Shown in pieces: positions 1 to 8,293 of a stretch of 64,000 nt of DNA. The stretch covers positions 27,774 to 91,773 of the forward strand of contig QIDH01000058.1 in the NCBI GenBank assembly GCA_003229305.1, given 5' to 3'. A program made the translations under genes and the position numbers. The first letter of the stretch is position 1. Each line of letters starts with the position of its first letter. Origin of the DNA: Acidimicrobiia bacterium (GTDB taxonomy: Bacteria; Actinomycetota; Acidimicrobiia; Spongiisociales; Spongiisociaceae). The notes beneath the pieces were generated by a model. That model saw only the letters and a list, made by a program, of their open reading frames with translations, searched no databases and was not told where the DNA came from.

Positions 1-2
1 CC

Positions 3-554
3 CGTTGTAGGGAGATGGCCGAAAAACACGGGCGGGCGTTGATTGTTACCGGTGACCCGACCGATCCCGAAGTACTCAGCGAGTTCCAGATCGACGACGA
101 CGACGCCGTGATCGCCTTGACCGAAGACGACGAGACAAACATAATGGCCGGCCTCGTTGCCAAGGCCCTTGGGGCCGCAACCACCGTGGCCAGAGTCAAC
201 CGTCTGAGCTACGTCGGATTGATCTCAGGCTTCGGCATTGATGCGACCGTCTCGGTCCGCCTCGCCGCAGCGAATTCGATTCTCCGGTTCGTTCGCAGGG
301 GCAAGATCCACTCGGTTGTCACCTTCAACGACACGGACGCCGAGGTCATCGAGCTGGAGGTGAACGAATCGAGCGAGGCGGTCGGCAAGAAGCTTTCTGA
401 GCTTCCGTTGCCGGAGGGGGCGGTCATCGGCGGAATCATGCGCAACGGGGACGCAATCGTGCCGACCGGCGCAACGGAGATCGGATCCCACGACCACCTC
501 ATCGTCTTTACGCTGCCCCAAACAATGGCAAAAGTGGAGAGTTTGTTCGGGTGA
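3..554 (+). CDS. trkA: Trk potassium uptake regulator TrkA, C-terminal part (cut by window start)
   Basis: Peripheral NAD-binding RCK subunit that gates the TrkH potassium channel at the inner membrane. The reading frame is already open at the window edge and runs through an internal ATG at 15, so this is the 3' part of a larger gene; full TrkA proteins are usually about 450 residues. What remains is the end of a Rossmann-type TrkA-N domain (ITG/VTGDPTD, then DDAVIALTEDDETNIMA) followed by a TrkA-C domain in roughly the last 80 residues. The stop overlaps the GTG start of trkH by 4 bp (GTGA), as expected for partners made together. The identification is firm because of the partner gene; the true start lies outside the window. 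Confidence 0.9.
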   Translation, partial: RCREMAEKHGRALIVTGDPTDPEVLSEFQIDDDDAVIALTEDDETNIMAGLVAKALGAATTVARVNRLSYVGLISGFGIDATVSVRLAAANSILRFVRRGKIHSVVTFNDTDAEVIELEVNESSEAVGKKLSELPLPEGAVIGGIMRNGDAIVPTGATEIGSHDHLIVFTLPQTMAKVESLFG

Positions 555-2059
555 GCCGCCCTCGAGGTGTGTCGGCCGAACGGAGATCGGCCCACTCGGT
601 TTCGATGGGCCGCCGGCTCGCGTACGTGATCGGAGCGGTGGTCATGGCCGCCGGTGTTGCGATGGTGCCGGCCGCCGGCATCTCGGCGATTTACCGGGAG
701 TGGGACGATGCACTGTGGATTCTGGTAGCCGCCGGAATCACCGTGGCTGCTGGGTACATCGGTTGGCGAGTCGTCGGCCGCCAGGGAATCGTCACAACCA
801 AAGAAGGTTTCGCAACGGTCGGCCTCGCCTGGTTCGCCCTGGCCTTCTTCGGGACGCTCCCATACCTATTGACCGGGTCAATCGGCAACCTCACAGATGC
901 ATTTTTCGAGACCGCCTCCGGATTCACGACCACCGGAGCGTCCATTCTCCCTGACCCCTCCGTCCTGTCACATGGCATGTTGTTCTGGCGTTCGCTCACT
1001 CAGTGGCTCGGCGGGATGGGAATCATTGTGCTGTCGCTCGCCATCCTCCCAGTCCTTGGAGTTGGCGGGGTGCAGCTCGCCAAAGCGGAATCGCCCGGCC
1101 CAGAACCAGACCGGCTGACCCCTCGCTTCCGCGACACCGCTAAACGCCTTTGGTACGTCTACGCCGGTATCACGCTCATCGAGGTGATCTTCCTGGTCTT
1201 CGGCGAGATGGACTTGTTCCAAGCGATCAACCATGCATTCACGACAATGTCAACTGGCGGATTCAGCACAGAGGCCGGGTCGGTCGGCGCCTTCGGCCTG
1301 TACACCCAATGGGTGATCATCATGTTCATGTTCATGGCAGGCGCGTCGTTCGCCCTTCACTATCGGGCCCTGACCAGACCCGGCATCTACTTCAAAAACA
1401 CAGAATTCCTCCTGTATTCCACGATGGCGGCAGGCGCAGTTGTGATCATCGGAGGTGGTATTTGGGGTGAAACAGAGTTCGCCCAAACCCTCACCGATGC
1501 CGTCTTCACGTCGCTGACGCTCATAACCACAACGGGTTTCGGTACCGCGGACTTCGGTCAGTGGGACTCGGGCCTGCAGATCTTCATAGTCGGACTGATG
1601 TTCCTGGGGGGCATGGCCGGTTCGACGGCCGGTGGGATCAAGACCTACCGGATCGGAGTGCTCACCAAGGCCGCCTCTGCCGACCTACGCCGATTGGTCC
1701 ATCCTCGAGGAGTATTCATCACCCGGTTCGGAAAGGACGTCGTGCCCGATCCGATAGTCGAGTCGGTGCAATCCTTCTTCCTCTTCTTCATGTTCTTGTT
1801 CATGACCGGAACTTTCGTGATGGGGTTCATCGCTTCGACGCTGCCGGGAGCCGAGCTCGATCTGGTCACCAGCGCATCGGCAGTCGCCTCCGCTCTGGGA
1901 AACATCGGTCCTGGCCTTGGCGAAGTCGGTCCGGCCTCCAACTATTTCGGCATTCCATGGCCAGGCAAATGGCTACTGAGTTTCCTGATGATGGCTGGTC
2001 GACTCGAGATCTTTCCCGTGCTGCTGCTTTTCACACGAGAGTTGTGGAGACGCTCCTAA
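551..2059 (+). CDS. trkH: Trk-type potassium channel subunit TrkH
   Basis: Integral membrane K+-translocating subunit of the Trk system, working with the TrkA regulator encoded just upstream. The 502-residue product has many hydrophobic segments and four pore-loop signatures of the SKT family: SGFTTTGAS, TMSTGGFS, TLITTTGFGTADF and ASALGNIGPGLG. The GTG at 551 overlaps the trkA stop and is the likely start, although an ATG at 605 just before the first membrane segment is also possible. Length matches the family. The gene ends 44 bp before the convergent proB; the intergene holds only a weak imperfect dyad and no clear terminator. Confidence 0.95.
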   Translation: MSRPRGVSAERRSAHSVSMGRRLAYVIGAVVMAAGVAMVPAAGISAIYREWDDALWILVAAGITVAAGYIGWRVVGRQGIVTTKEGFATVGLAWFALAFFGTLPYLLTGSIGNLTDAFFETASGFTTTGASILPDPSVLSHGMLFWRSLTQWLGGMGIIVLSLAILPVLGVGGVQLAKAESPGPEPDRLTPRFRDTAKRLWYVYAGITLIEVIFLVFGEMDLFQAINHAFTTMSTGGFSTEAGSVGAFGLYTQWVIIMFMFMAGASFALHYRALTRPGIYFKNTEFLLYSTMAAGAVVIIGGGIWGETEFAQTLTDAVFTSLTLITTTGFGTADFGQWDSGLQIFIVGLMFLGGMAGSTAGGIKTYRIGVLTKAASADLRRLVHPRGVFITRFGKDVVPDPIVESVQSFFLFFMFLFMTGTFVMGFIASTLPGAELDLVTSASAVASALGNIGPGLGEVGPASNYFGIPWPGKWLLSFLMMAGRLEIFPVLLLFTRELWRRS

Positions 2060-2103
2060 TTGGATCCGTCTGGGGCACTCCTTGAAGGCAAGGCCGATGG
2101 GCT

Positions 2104-3216
2104 TCAGCCGTCAAGGACGACGAGGTTGTCACGGTGTATCAACTCGCCGTCCCAACCAATCAGTTCGTTGCTTCTCTTGCCCAATGCGCCTCGCGCCACC
2201 TCCGAACCGACATTCATCGTCCCCTTGGCCATCAGCCGTCCCGCCAGATTGTGGATTTCGACCGCAGCCCCTGCACCGAAGTTGCCGGTCACAGAGGTGG
2301 CTCCGACCACGAGCAACGAACTACCTCGCTGCGTAAGCGCCATCGCAGCCCCATCGTCCACTTGAACCTGGCCTTCTGAGGCGAGTCCGAAGGCTATCCA
2401 AAGCTTGCGGGACGCCAGTTTCTGTGAGTGAGGGGCGACCCAGGTCCCTACGTCCTCACCATTCGCTGCCCTGACCGTCGCGTCTGTCGACTTGGCGGGA
2501 GCGATGACTGTCGGAATACCTGACCAGGCTGCCATCCTGGCCGCGATGACCTTCGTCCCGACGCCGCCAGAGCCGAGCGGACCGGATCCTCCTGAGGCCA
2601 GCTCATCCAGCACCGCATCGTTGTGCCTCAACGCCCCGAGCAGCTCCGCGTCCGCGTCGAAGCGCGGATCCCTCGCATAGAGACCTTCGGTGTCGGTCAG
2701 GAGAATCAGGAGTTTGGCTCCAACCAGATGCGAAACGATTGCTGCCAGTCGATCGTTGTCTCCGAGCTTTAGTTCCTCGATGGCGACAGTGTCGTTCTCG
2801 TTGACTATCGGCACGACACCAAGTTCCAACATGCGCTCCAGGGCCTGACGAGAGTGCAAATACTGATTGCGGATTCCAAGAATGTCCTTGGTCAGCAAGA
2901 CCTGACCGACCACCCTTGCCTCGTTGGCAAAAGCCCGCGAGTAGTTCTCCATCAGGCGCCCCTGGCCGATGGCGGCAGCCACTTGCAATCCGGTGATCTC
3001 GGTAGGTCGCCCGTCGAGTTCGGGGATTCCGGCTGCTACCGCCCCCGAACTGACGAGTACGGTCGGGTTTCCCCGGTCCCAGAGTGAGCAAACCTGCTGC
3101 ACCGTCCTGGCAATGGCGACCAGGTCGACGCCGCCACCCGGTTTGGACAAGCTCGAAGATCCCACCTTTACGACGATGGGGGCTCCGACCGGGACCGCCA
3201 CCCGCTCAGTCCGCAT
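2104..3216 (-). CDS. proB: Glutamate 5-kinase ProB
   Basis: Phosphorylates glutamate with ATP in the first step of proline synthesis. The frame is open far upstream, but the ATG at 3216 is chosen because the protein then begins MRTERVAVPVGAPIVVKVGSS, directly before the amino-acid-kinase N-terminus, and gives the usual length of about 370 residues. Visible are VVKVGSSSL, LVSSGAVAAG, NENDTVA and DNDRLAAIVS for kinase and substrate sites, then a C-terminal PUA domain (about 280-370). The start overlaps the obg stop by 11 bp, so it is the last gene of the rplU-rpmA-obg-proB operon. proA, often adjacent in other bacteria, is not in the window. Confidence 0.95.
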   Translation of the reverse strand: MRTERVAVPVGAPIVVKVGSSSLSKPGGGVDLVAIARTVQQVCSLWDRGNPTVLVSSGAVAAGIPELDGRPTEITGLQVAAAIGQGRLMENYSRAFANEARVVGQVLLTKDILGIRNQYLHSRQALERMLELGVVPIVNENDTVAIEELKLGDNDRLAAIVSHLVGAKLLILLTDTEGLYARDPRFDADAELLGALRHNDAVLDELASGGSGPLGSGGVGTKVIAARMAAWSGIPTVIAPAKSTDATVRAANGEDVGTWVAPHSQKLASRKLWIAFGLASEGQVQVDDGAAMALTQRGSSLLVVGATSVTGNFGAGAAVEIHNLAGRLMAKGTMNVGSEVARGALGKRSNELIGWDGELIHRDNLVVLDG

Positions 3217-4552
3217 CGTTGCGCTGCCCCTCCGTTTCGATTCCTGGGCTGACGGCATCATCGGAGTCGATCTCTCCTTCGTCTTCTCGGGCAAGATCTG
3301 TTTGAAGAGGGTCCTGGAATTCGAAGACGATATCTCCGATGGCCACATCGTCGCCAGGAATCGCTCCCGCTTCACGCAGGGCGGCGTCAACTCCAATTTG
3401 TGCCAAACGGGTAGCAGCAAACGCGGCTGCCTCTGGCAACGTCAGGTCATTGAGAGACACGGCACGCTCCGCGGCGCGGCCCTCCACTACCCACGTCGCA
3501 TCTCTCCGGCTCACGGTGAATGGAATCTCGATCGGACGATGCAGGACAAACCCCTGTCGTTCTGGCGCTTCACGTTTTGCAGTATCGACCGCATCGGCCA
3601 CCGCATGAAGCAGTCGCTCGAGCCCTTCGCCGGTAATCGCACTGAAAGCGAGGAGCTCGCCGTCCACAAGCCCGGCAAGCTCTCGCAGGTCGGATGCACC
3701 GGTGTCCACCTTCGACACCGCGACAACCATCGGGCGTTTCGCCAGCTGAGGTGAGTGAGCCGCGAGCTCCCGCACCAACACCTCGTATTGGGTGACGACC
3801 GAATCGGTCTGCAGATCCGAAGGGTCGAGCAGCACGACCAACGCTCTCGCCCTCTCGGTGTGCCGCAAGAACTCGTGTCCCAGCCCTTTGCCGTCCGCCG
3901 CCCCCTCTATCAGACCAGGGATGTCAGCGAGCACAAACTCGCGTTCGCTGTGTGATACGACGCCCAGATTCGGTTCAAGGGTCGTAAACGGGTAGTCGGC
4001 AATCTTGGGTTTAGCAGCAGAAACCTTGGATATCAGAGTGCTCTTGCCCGCGTTCGGGTACCCAATGAGCGCGGCGTCTGCGACCAGCTTGAGTTCCAGG
4101 GAAAACCATTCGGCGAGGCCATATTCGCCTTGCTCTGCAAAGGTCGGATGCCGGTGTCTGCGACTGACGAAGCCCGCATTGCCTTTGCCACCTCGGCCGC
4201 CCGAAAGCACCTTCGCCGACTGGCCAGGCAAAACAAGGTCGGCAACAACCACGCCGTCACTGTCGGATACCACGGTCCCGGCCGGTACGAAAAGTACGAG
4301 ATCCTTTCCGAATTTCCCGTGGCGAAGGTCGCCCTCACCGTGCTTACCGTCGGTCGCCGAGTGATGTGGATTGCGTTTGTACCTGAGTAGGGTCGGAATG
4401 TTGGCATCGGCGGCGATAGTCACACTTCCCCCGGAACCACCTGAGCCGCCAACCGGGCGACCCTTCGCGTGTCGACCGATCTTGAGGAAGCTAACGACGC
4501 CCGCCCCGCCGTTGCCGGCGCGCAGACGCACGCGGACCTCGTCGACGAACAT
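3206..4552 (-). CDS. obg: GTPase Obg (CgtA), 50S ribosome assembly
   Basis: Essential GTPase acting in large-subunit maturation and stress signalling. The 448-residue protein has the three Obg parts in order: the glycine-rich Obg fold (about 1-158, with RAGNGGAGVVSF and GGRGGKGNAGF), the G domain (G1 GYPNAGKST, G2 TTLEPNLG, G3 DIPGLIEGA, G4 VSKVD, G5 SAITGEG), and a C-terminal OCT domain (about 340-425) followed by a short acidic tail. It lies downstream of rplU and rpmA in the common rplU-rpmA-obg order, which fits its ribosomal role, and overlaps proB by 11 bp. Nothing is missing from the GTPase motifs. Confidence 0.97.
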   Translation of the reverse strand: MFVDEVRVRLRAGNGGAGVVSFLKIGRHAKGRPVGGSGGSGGSVTIAADANIPTLLRYKRNPHHSATDGKHGEGDLRHGKFGKDLVLFVPAGTVVSDSDGVVVADLVLPGQSAKVLSGGRGGKGNAGFVSRRHRHPTFAEQGEYGLAEWFSLELKLVADAALIGYPNAGKSTLISKVSAAKPKIADYPFTTLEPNLGVVSHSEREFVLADIPGLIEGAADGKGLGHEFLRHTERARALVVLLDPSDLQTDSVVTQYEVLVRELAAHSPQLAKRPMVVAVSKVDTGASDLRELAGLVDGELLAFSAITGEGLERLLHAVADAVDTAKREAPERQGFVLHRPIEIPFTVSRRDATWVVEGRAAERAVSLNDLTLPEAAAFAATRLAQIGVDAALREAGAIPGDDVAIGDIVFEFQDPLQTDLAREDEGEIDSDDAVSPGIETEGQRNDAD

Positions 4553-4574
4553 GGCGAAGGTCGGGAGCGTCTCC

Positions 4575-4826
4575 CTATTCGGGAAGGACGCTCACCAGTC
4601 GACGCCCATGGCGAGCGTGATATTGCACAATGCCAGGACGTTTCGCGAATAACGTGTCGTCTCCTCCACGCCCAACATTGTCGCCAGGGTGGATCCGAGT
4701 TCCCCTCTGGCGCACGATGATCGATCCGGCTGTGACCACTTGGCCATCAAAAACCTTGGGTCCGAGTCGCTGGGACTGAGAATCCCGCCCGTTCTTGCTG
4801 GAACCACCGGCCTTGGTTTTGGACAT
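4575..4826 (-). CDS. rpmA: 50S ribosomal protein L27
   Basis: Small basic protein of the peptidyl transferase region of the large subunit. The 83-residue product begins [20 protein letters not shown] and contains the L27 hallmark [23 protein letters not shown]. The usual N-terminus MAHKKG(A/G)GS is slightly altered (MSKTKAGGS), with no sign of the cleavable extension known in Firmicutes. It starts 2 bp after the rplU stop and is followed by obg 22 bp later. Confidence 0.97.
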   Translation of the reverse strand: MSKTKAGGSSKNGRDSQSQRLGPKVFDGQVVTAGSIIVRQRGTRIHPGDNVGRGGDDTLFAKRPGIVQYHARHGRRLVSVLPE

Positions 4827-4828
4827 TC

Positions 4829-5278
4829 TCAGGCTCCTTCGGTTTGGTCGGCGTCTTTGGCTTTCTTGGCAGGCTTGGCAGCCACCTTCTTGGCAGGCTT
4901 GGCTGCCGCCTCTTTGGCAGGCTTGGCTACCGCCTCTTTGGCAGGCTTGGCAGCCGCCTTCTTGGCCTTCGGAAGATCTATGGCGGTGATCTCCAACTGG
5001 GTGTAGCGCTGGCGATGACCTTGCCGGCGGCGGTAGCCGGTCTTGTTCTTGTATTTGAAGATGTCGATCTTGTCGCCTTTGGTCTCGCCGAGAACCTTGG
5101 CGCGGACTTTCACGTCGCCGAGCGCGGCTCGCCCGGTGATCGAGTTGCCTTTGTCATCGACCACAAACAGCGGGGTGAACTCGACCTCTTCTCCGACGTT
5201 TTTTAGGCGTTCGACATCGATGACGTCGCCCGGTGTGACCTTGGCCTGTTTGCCACCGGACCTGATGATTGCGTACAT
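4829..5278 (-). CDS. rplU: 50S ribosomal protein L21 with a repetitive Lys/Ala/Pro tail
   Basis: Ribosomal protein L21, binding 23S rRNA. Residues 1 to about 103 are a normal L21 (starts [14 protein letters not shown], with the basic [14 protein letters not shown] stretch near 81-94). Residues 104-149 are an extension dominated by four near-identical 8-residue repeats (AKPAK core) and an acidic end, making it about 45 residues longer than a typical bacterial L21. Such lysine/alanine/proline tails occur on several actinobacterial ribosomal and nucleoid proteins; the function here is not known. First gene of the rplU-rpmA-obg-proB operon, 96 bp downstream of the RNase E/G stop. Confidence 0.96.
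   Translation of the reverse strand: MYAIIRSGGKQAKVTPGDVIDVERLKNVGEEVEFTPLFVVDDKGNSITGRAALGDVKVRAKVLGETKGDKIDIFKYKNKTGYRRRQGHRQRYTQLEITAIDLPKAKKAAAKPAKEAVAKPAKEAAAKPAKKVAAKPAKKAKDADQTEGA
4862..4957 (-). repeat. Four tandem 24-bp repeats coding for the L21 tail
   Basis: The DNA for L21 residues 108-139 is four consecutive 24-bp units, each coding for [AV]-A/A-A-K-P-A-K-[EK]. The unit is visible on the plus strand as repeated ttggcaggcttgg blocks. Copies differ by a few bases. Unit number could change by slippage, which would alter tail length without affecting the L21 fold. Confidence 0.85.
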
Positions 5279-5374
5279 AGTTCAACCCTGCTGATCGTTT
5301 GTATTCAGAAAGAATTCGGGACCAGACATGATAACCCCTCTTCAGATGCCCTCCGTCGGGTATTACCCAGCCGG

Positions 5375-6973
5375 CTAATCCTTCGACGACTCGTGAGCCT
5401 GCGACTCGATCGGGGTTCCTACCGCAGCGGCGTCCGCGTGCAGCAACACACCTCTGCCGTTGCACGTAGGACAGGTGTCGGAGAAGGACTCGACCAGGCC
5501 TTCTGAGACGTTCTTGCGGGTCATCTCGACGAGCCCCAGGTTCGAGACATCGAAAACTTGGGTACGCGTCTTGTCTTTGGCAAGGGTCTCGTTGAGCCGC
5601 CGCAACACCGCCCTGCGGCTCTTTTCGATCTCCATATCAATGAAGTCGATGACGATGATGCCGCCTATGTCGCGCAGGCGCAGCTGACGGCCGATCTCCT
5701 CGGCTGCCTCGAGGTTGTTGGCAAGCACGGTCTCTTCGAGGTTGGACTTACCGACGAACTTGCCGGTGTTGACATCAATGACGGTCAGCGCCTCGGTGCG
5801 GTCGATCACCAGATGTCCACCGGACGGCAGCCAAACCCTGCGATCCAGCGCCTTACGCAGCTGATCTTCGACGTGGAAGCGCTCAAAAAGAGCGAGGTCC
5901 TCGTCTTTGTAGCGCTGCACCTTGTCCAGCAGATCTGGAGCAGTCTCTTTCAGGTAGGCGGACACCTTCTTGTTGGCTAGATCGTCATCGATCATGAGCC
6001 GACGGAAATCGTTGGTGAAGTGCTCCCTGATCACTCGCAGAAGCAGACTTGGTTCCTCGTAGACGGTCCTTGGTGCAGGTCCGTCTCCAAGAGAAGCCTG
6101 AATCGTCTCCCATCGATCCACTAGCCGATCAATGTCCAAGACGATCTCCTCGCGACTCGCCTTGGCGGCCGCCGTCCTCACGATCACACCAAAGCCGTCC
6201 GGCTTGGCTTCCTCGATGATCGTTCGTAACCGGGCGCGCTCATCGTCCGGGAGCCGCCTTGAAATGCCCTGGATGTCGGAATCAGGTACGAGCACGAGGT
6301 GTCGCCCTGGCACGGTCACCTCGTTCGACAACCTGGCACCCTTGCTGCCCATCGCATCCTTGACGACCTGCACCAGAATCTCATCGCCAACCTTGAGCGC
6401 CTCCTCGATCCTGGGACGCCTCCTGCCGTGCTTGCCTCGGTCGTACGAGATATCCCCGGCGTAGAGCACCCCGTTTTTCTCGGCCCCGAAATCGACGAAC
6501 GCCGCCTCCATACCTGGCAACACGTTCTTGACCTTGGCCACATACATGTTGCCGGCCAACGATGTCTTGTCATCCTTGGCGACGTAATGCTCGACCAACA
6601 CAGGGCCCTCAAGAACGACGATCTGGGTCTGGTGGGGCTTGACCCTGACCAACATCTGCTTTCTGGCAGATTCGTCCGGAATGATGATTTCTTCGTCACG
6701 GAGCTGCCCGGCCCTGCGGCTCGGGCGGCGATCAGCACCCTGGGACCGGTTCCTGTTTCGTTGTTGGGAACGGCGATCGTTTTTCGACCCTCCGTTCCGG
6801 TGGCGATTCCCGGCCCTGCCGTTTGCCTTGGAGCGATCCGAAGTCGGAGCCTCTACTACTCGCCTAACACGAACTTTCTCGCTGCCGACCTTGCGCTCCT
6901 TGCGCGTCTCGGTGGCGGAATCGCCTACACCCCTTCGAATGACTTCGGGAGCCCTGCGGCGGAACAATGCCAT
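5375..6973 (-). CDS. Ribonuclease E/G family endoribonuclease
   Basis: Endoribonuclease for mRNA decay and rRNA processing. The open frame extends upstream to about 7306, but the ATG at 6973 is preferred: it follows an AAAGGAGAG ribosome-binding site at good spacing and removes a low-complexity, non-homologous leader. The 532-residue protein has a basic, Arg-rich N-terminal region (about 1-110), an S1-like RNA-binding domain (AAFVDFGAEKNGVLYAGD), the DNase I-like catalytic core with VIDVNTGKF and IVIDFIDMEI bearing the metal-binding aspartates, and the Zn-link CPTCNGRG near the C-terminus. It lacks the long C-terminal scaffold of E. coli RNase E, so rng/rne naming is ambiguous. It precedes rplU, a common arrangement. 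Confidence 0.93.
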   Translation of the reverse strand: MALFRRRAPEVIRRGVGDSATETRKERKVGSEKVRVRRVVEAPTSDRSKANGRAGNRHRNGGSKNDRRSQQRNRNRSQGADRRPSRRAGQLRDEEIIIPDESARKQMLVRVKPHQTQIVVLEGPVLVEHYVAKDDKTSLAGNMYVAKVKNVLPGMEAAFVDFGAEKNGVLYAGDISYDRGKHGRRRPRIEEALKVGDEILVQVVKDAMGSKGARLSNEVTVPGRHLVLVPDSDIQGISRRLPDDERARLRTIIEEAKPDGFGVIVRTAAAKASREEIVLDIDRLVDRWETIQASLGDGPAPRTVYEEPSLLLRVIREHFTNDFRRLMIDDDLANKKVSAYLKETAPDLLDKVQRYKDEDLALFERFHVEDQLRKALDRRVWLPSGGHLVIDRTEALTVIDVNTGKFVGKSNLEETVLANNLEAAEEIGRQLRLRDIGGIIVIDFIDMEIEKSRRAVLRRLNETLAKDKTRTQVFDVSNLGLVEMTRKNVSEGLVESFSDTCPTCNGRGVLLHADAAAVGTPIESQAHESSKD

Positions 6974-7662
6974 GAATTCTCTCTCCTTTGGCGGCCTCGC
7001 GGGCCGGCCGAATACTGCGAATCGTCGGCAAACCGGAAATCCCGGGGCCGAGCGTCCTCCCACAATCTGCGGATCGGCGGCGGGCGCGGATCCTGTGGGA
7101 GGCATGTGCGGGACCCGATTGCACAGAAAGAGCCGCTCCTCGCCGCCGTCGAGCATCGCTCGGACGTCGGCACGAAGCATTGACTTTCTCAACAACCAGG
7201 TCGGTGAGCCTGCAGAACACAAACAGGCACGCGGCCTGTTCAATAACAGTGATCCTTTTCGCCGTGCGGCCGGGTCCACCGTGGTCGACCATGCCCGCAT
7301 GGACAAGTTCTGTAAAGGTGGCGGAGCCGACGCCGGTGGGCAAACTCCGAAGCGGAGTCATACCGGTGCCTCCGAGGCTCGAACAATTCGGTCAACGTGT
7401 GACCTGCCACTCAGCGTAGCAGCGTGACCCCAACTTTCAGGAACCCCCTGCTCAGAGAGGCGTGCCAAGCAACGAATTCTGCGACGAGGAGCCCCAGCAA
7501 ACAACTCGGCTCCTCTCCGGATCGGGTGGTTGCTCGTAGGAGGGCGGTCGGCAATCCCCTAGTCACCATCAATGGCCGGGCCATACGTCAGGCCGGCTGA
7601 TGAAGGAACCTCTGCGATCGACACTTTCCGACCACCCTCCTAGTTTGTTTAGTATCGGCGCG
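6974..7662. other. Gene-free stretch of about 690 bp upstream of RNase E/G
   Basis: I found no convincing gene here: the frames that are open lack recognisable domains and ribosome-binding sites. It holds an inverted repeat AACAGGC/GCCTGTT at 7222-7240 and a nested dyad at 7333-7366. Most of it would be the 5' leader of the RNase E/G transcript if the promoter lies near tdk. Leader-based autoregulation of RNase E is known in E. coli, but whether it applies here is speculation. Confidence 0.5.
7333..7366 (-). promoter_or_regulatory. Nested inverted repeat in the RNase E/G leader
   Basis: Outer arms CCGGT (7333-7337) and ACCGG (7362-7366) enclose inner arms ACTCCG (7344-7349) and CGGAGT (7353-7358) with a 3-nt loop. 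As RNA from either strand this folds into a bulged hairpin. It lies about 360 nt upstream of the chosen RNase E/G start. No U-tract follows, so a terminator is unlikely; a structured leader element is a guess. Confidence 0.3.
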
Positions 7663-8250
7663 CTACTGCTCGAAGCTGAGCTGTTGTGCCTCGTCCGGGT
7701 CAAAGCAGAGCCGACACCTCGCCTCGTAGGCGTCGGTAGCGCCCAGCATGACCAGTTCGGTCGACTCGACGATGCGTTGGGTGAAATTTGCCGGACCGCC
7801 GCACCTGTGACAGACCGCCAGCATCTTTGTGACGTACTCCGCCCGCGTCGCCATCGTCGGGAGGGGCTCGAATGGCCGCCCGAGGTAGTCGAGATCCAAT
7901 CCTGCAACGATGATCTGTTTGCCCGCCAAGGCAAGTTGTTCTACGACTCCAATGATGTCGGCGTCGAAGAACTGCACCTCGTCAATGCCTATCACCTCCG
8001 TCTTGTCTTCAACCTCGTGGAGAAGTTGATCAGAGTCTGCGATTGCCATTGCCTCGACCTTGAGCGAACTGTGGGACACCAACTCGGTCGTCGAGTAGCG
8101 GTCGTCGATGCCCGGCTTGAAGATCTGCACCGGAATTCTGGCGATCTTTACCCTGACCATTCGCCGAATCAGCTCTTCGCTCTTGCCAGAAAACATCGGC
8201 CCGCAGATCACCTCAAGCCAGCCACGGTCGCCACGTCGATACATGGCCAT
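7663..8250 (-). CDS. tdk: Thymidine kinase
   Basis: Salvage kinase making dTMP from thymidine and ATP. The 195-residue type II thymidine kinase shows the P-loop GPMFSGKSEELIRR (17-30), the Walker B/catalytic segment IGIDEVQFF (88-95), the flexible lasso region, and the structural zinc site formed by CHRC (147/150) and CRLC (179/182). The length is typical. It stands alone between the RNase E/G leader and rodA, 43 bp downstream of the rodA stop on the same strand. Start choice between the first and third codon (MAMYRRG) is uncertain but trivial. Confidence 0.96.
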   Translation of the reverse strand: MAMYRRGDRGWLEVICGPMFSGKSEELIRRMVRVKIARIPVQIFKPGIDDRYSTTELVSHSSLKVEAMAIADSDQLLHEVEDKTEVIGIDEVQFFDADIIGVVEQLALAGKQIIVAGLDLDYLGRPFEPLPTMATRAEYVTKMLAVCHRCGGPANFTQRIVESTELVMLGATDAYEARCRLCFDPDEAQQLSFEQ

Positions 8251-8293
8251 GCACCATAGCGAGCAGGTTCGGGCTGCGATCCGGCGAGCTCGT

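Noticed and set aside
6974-7361. N-terminal extension of RNase E/G and an alternative frame there
   Set aside because: No homology and no ribosome-binding site, whereas 6973 has both.
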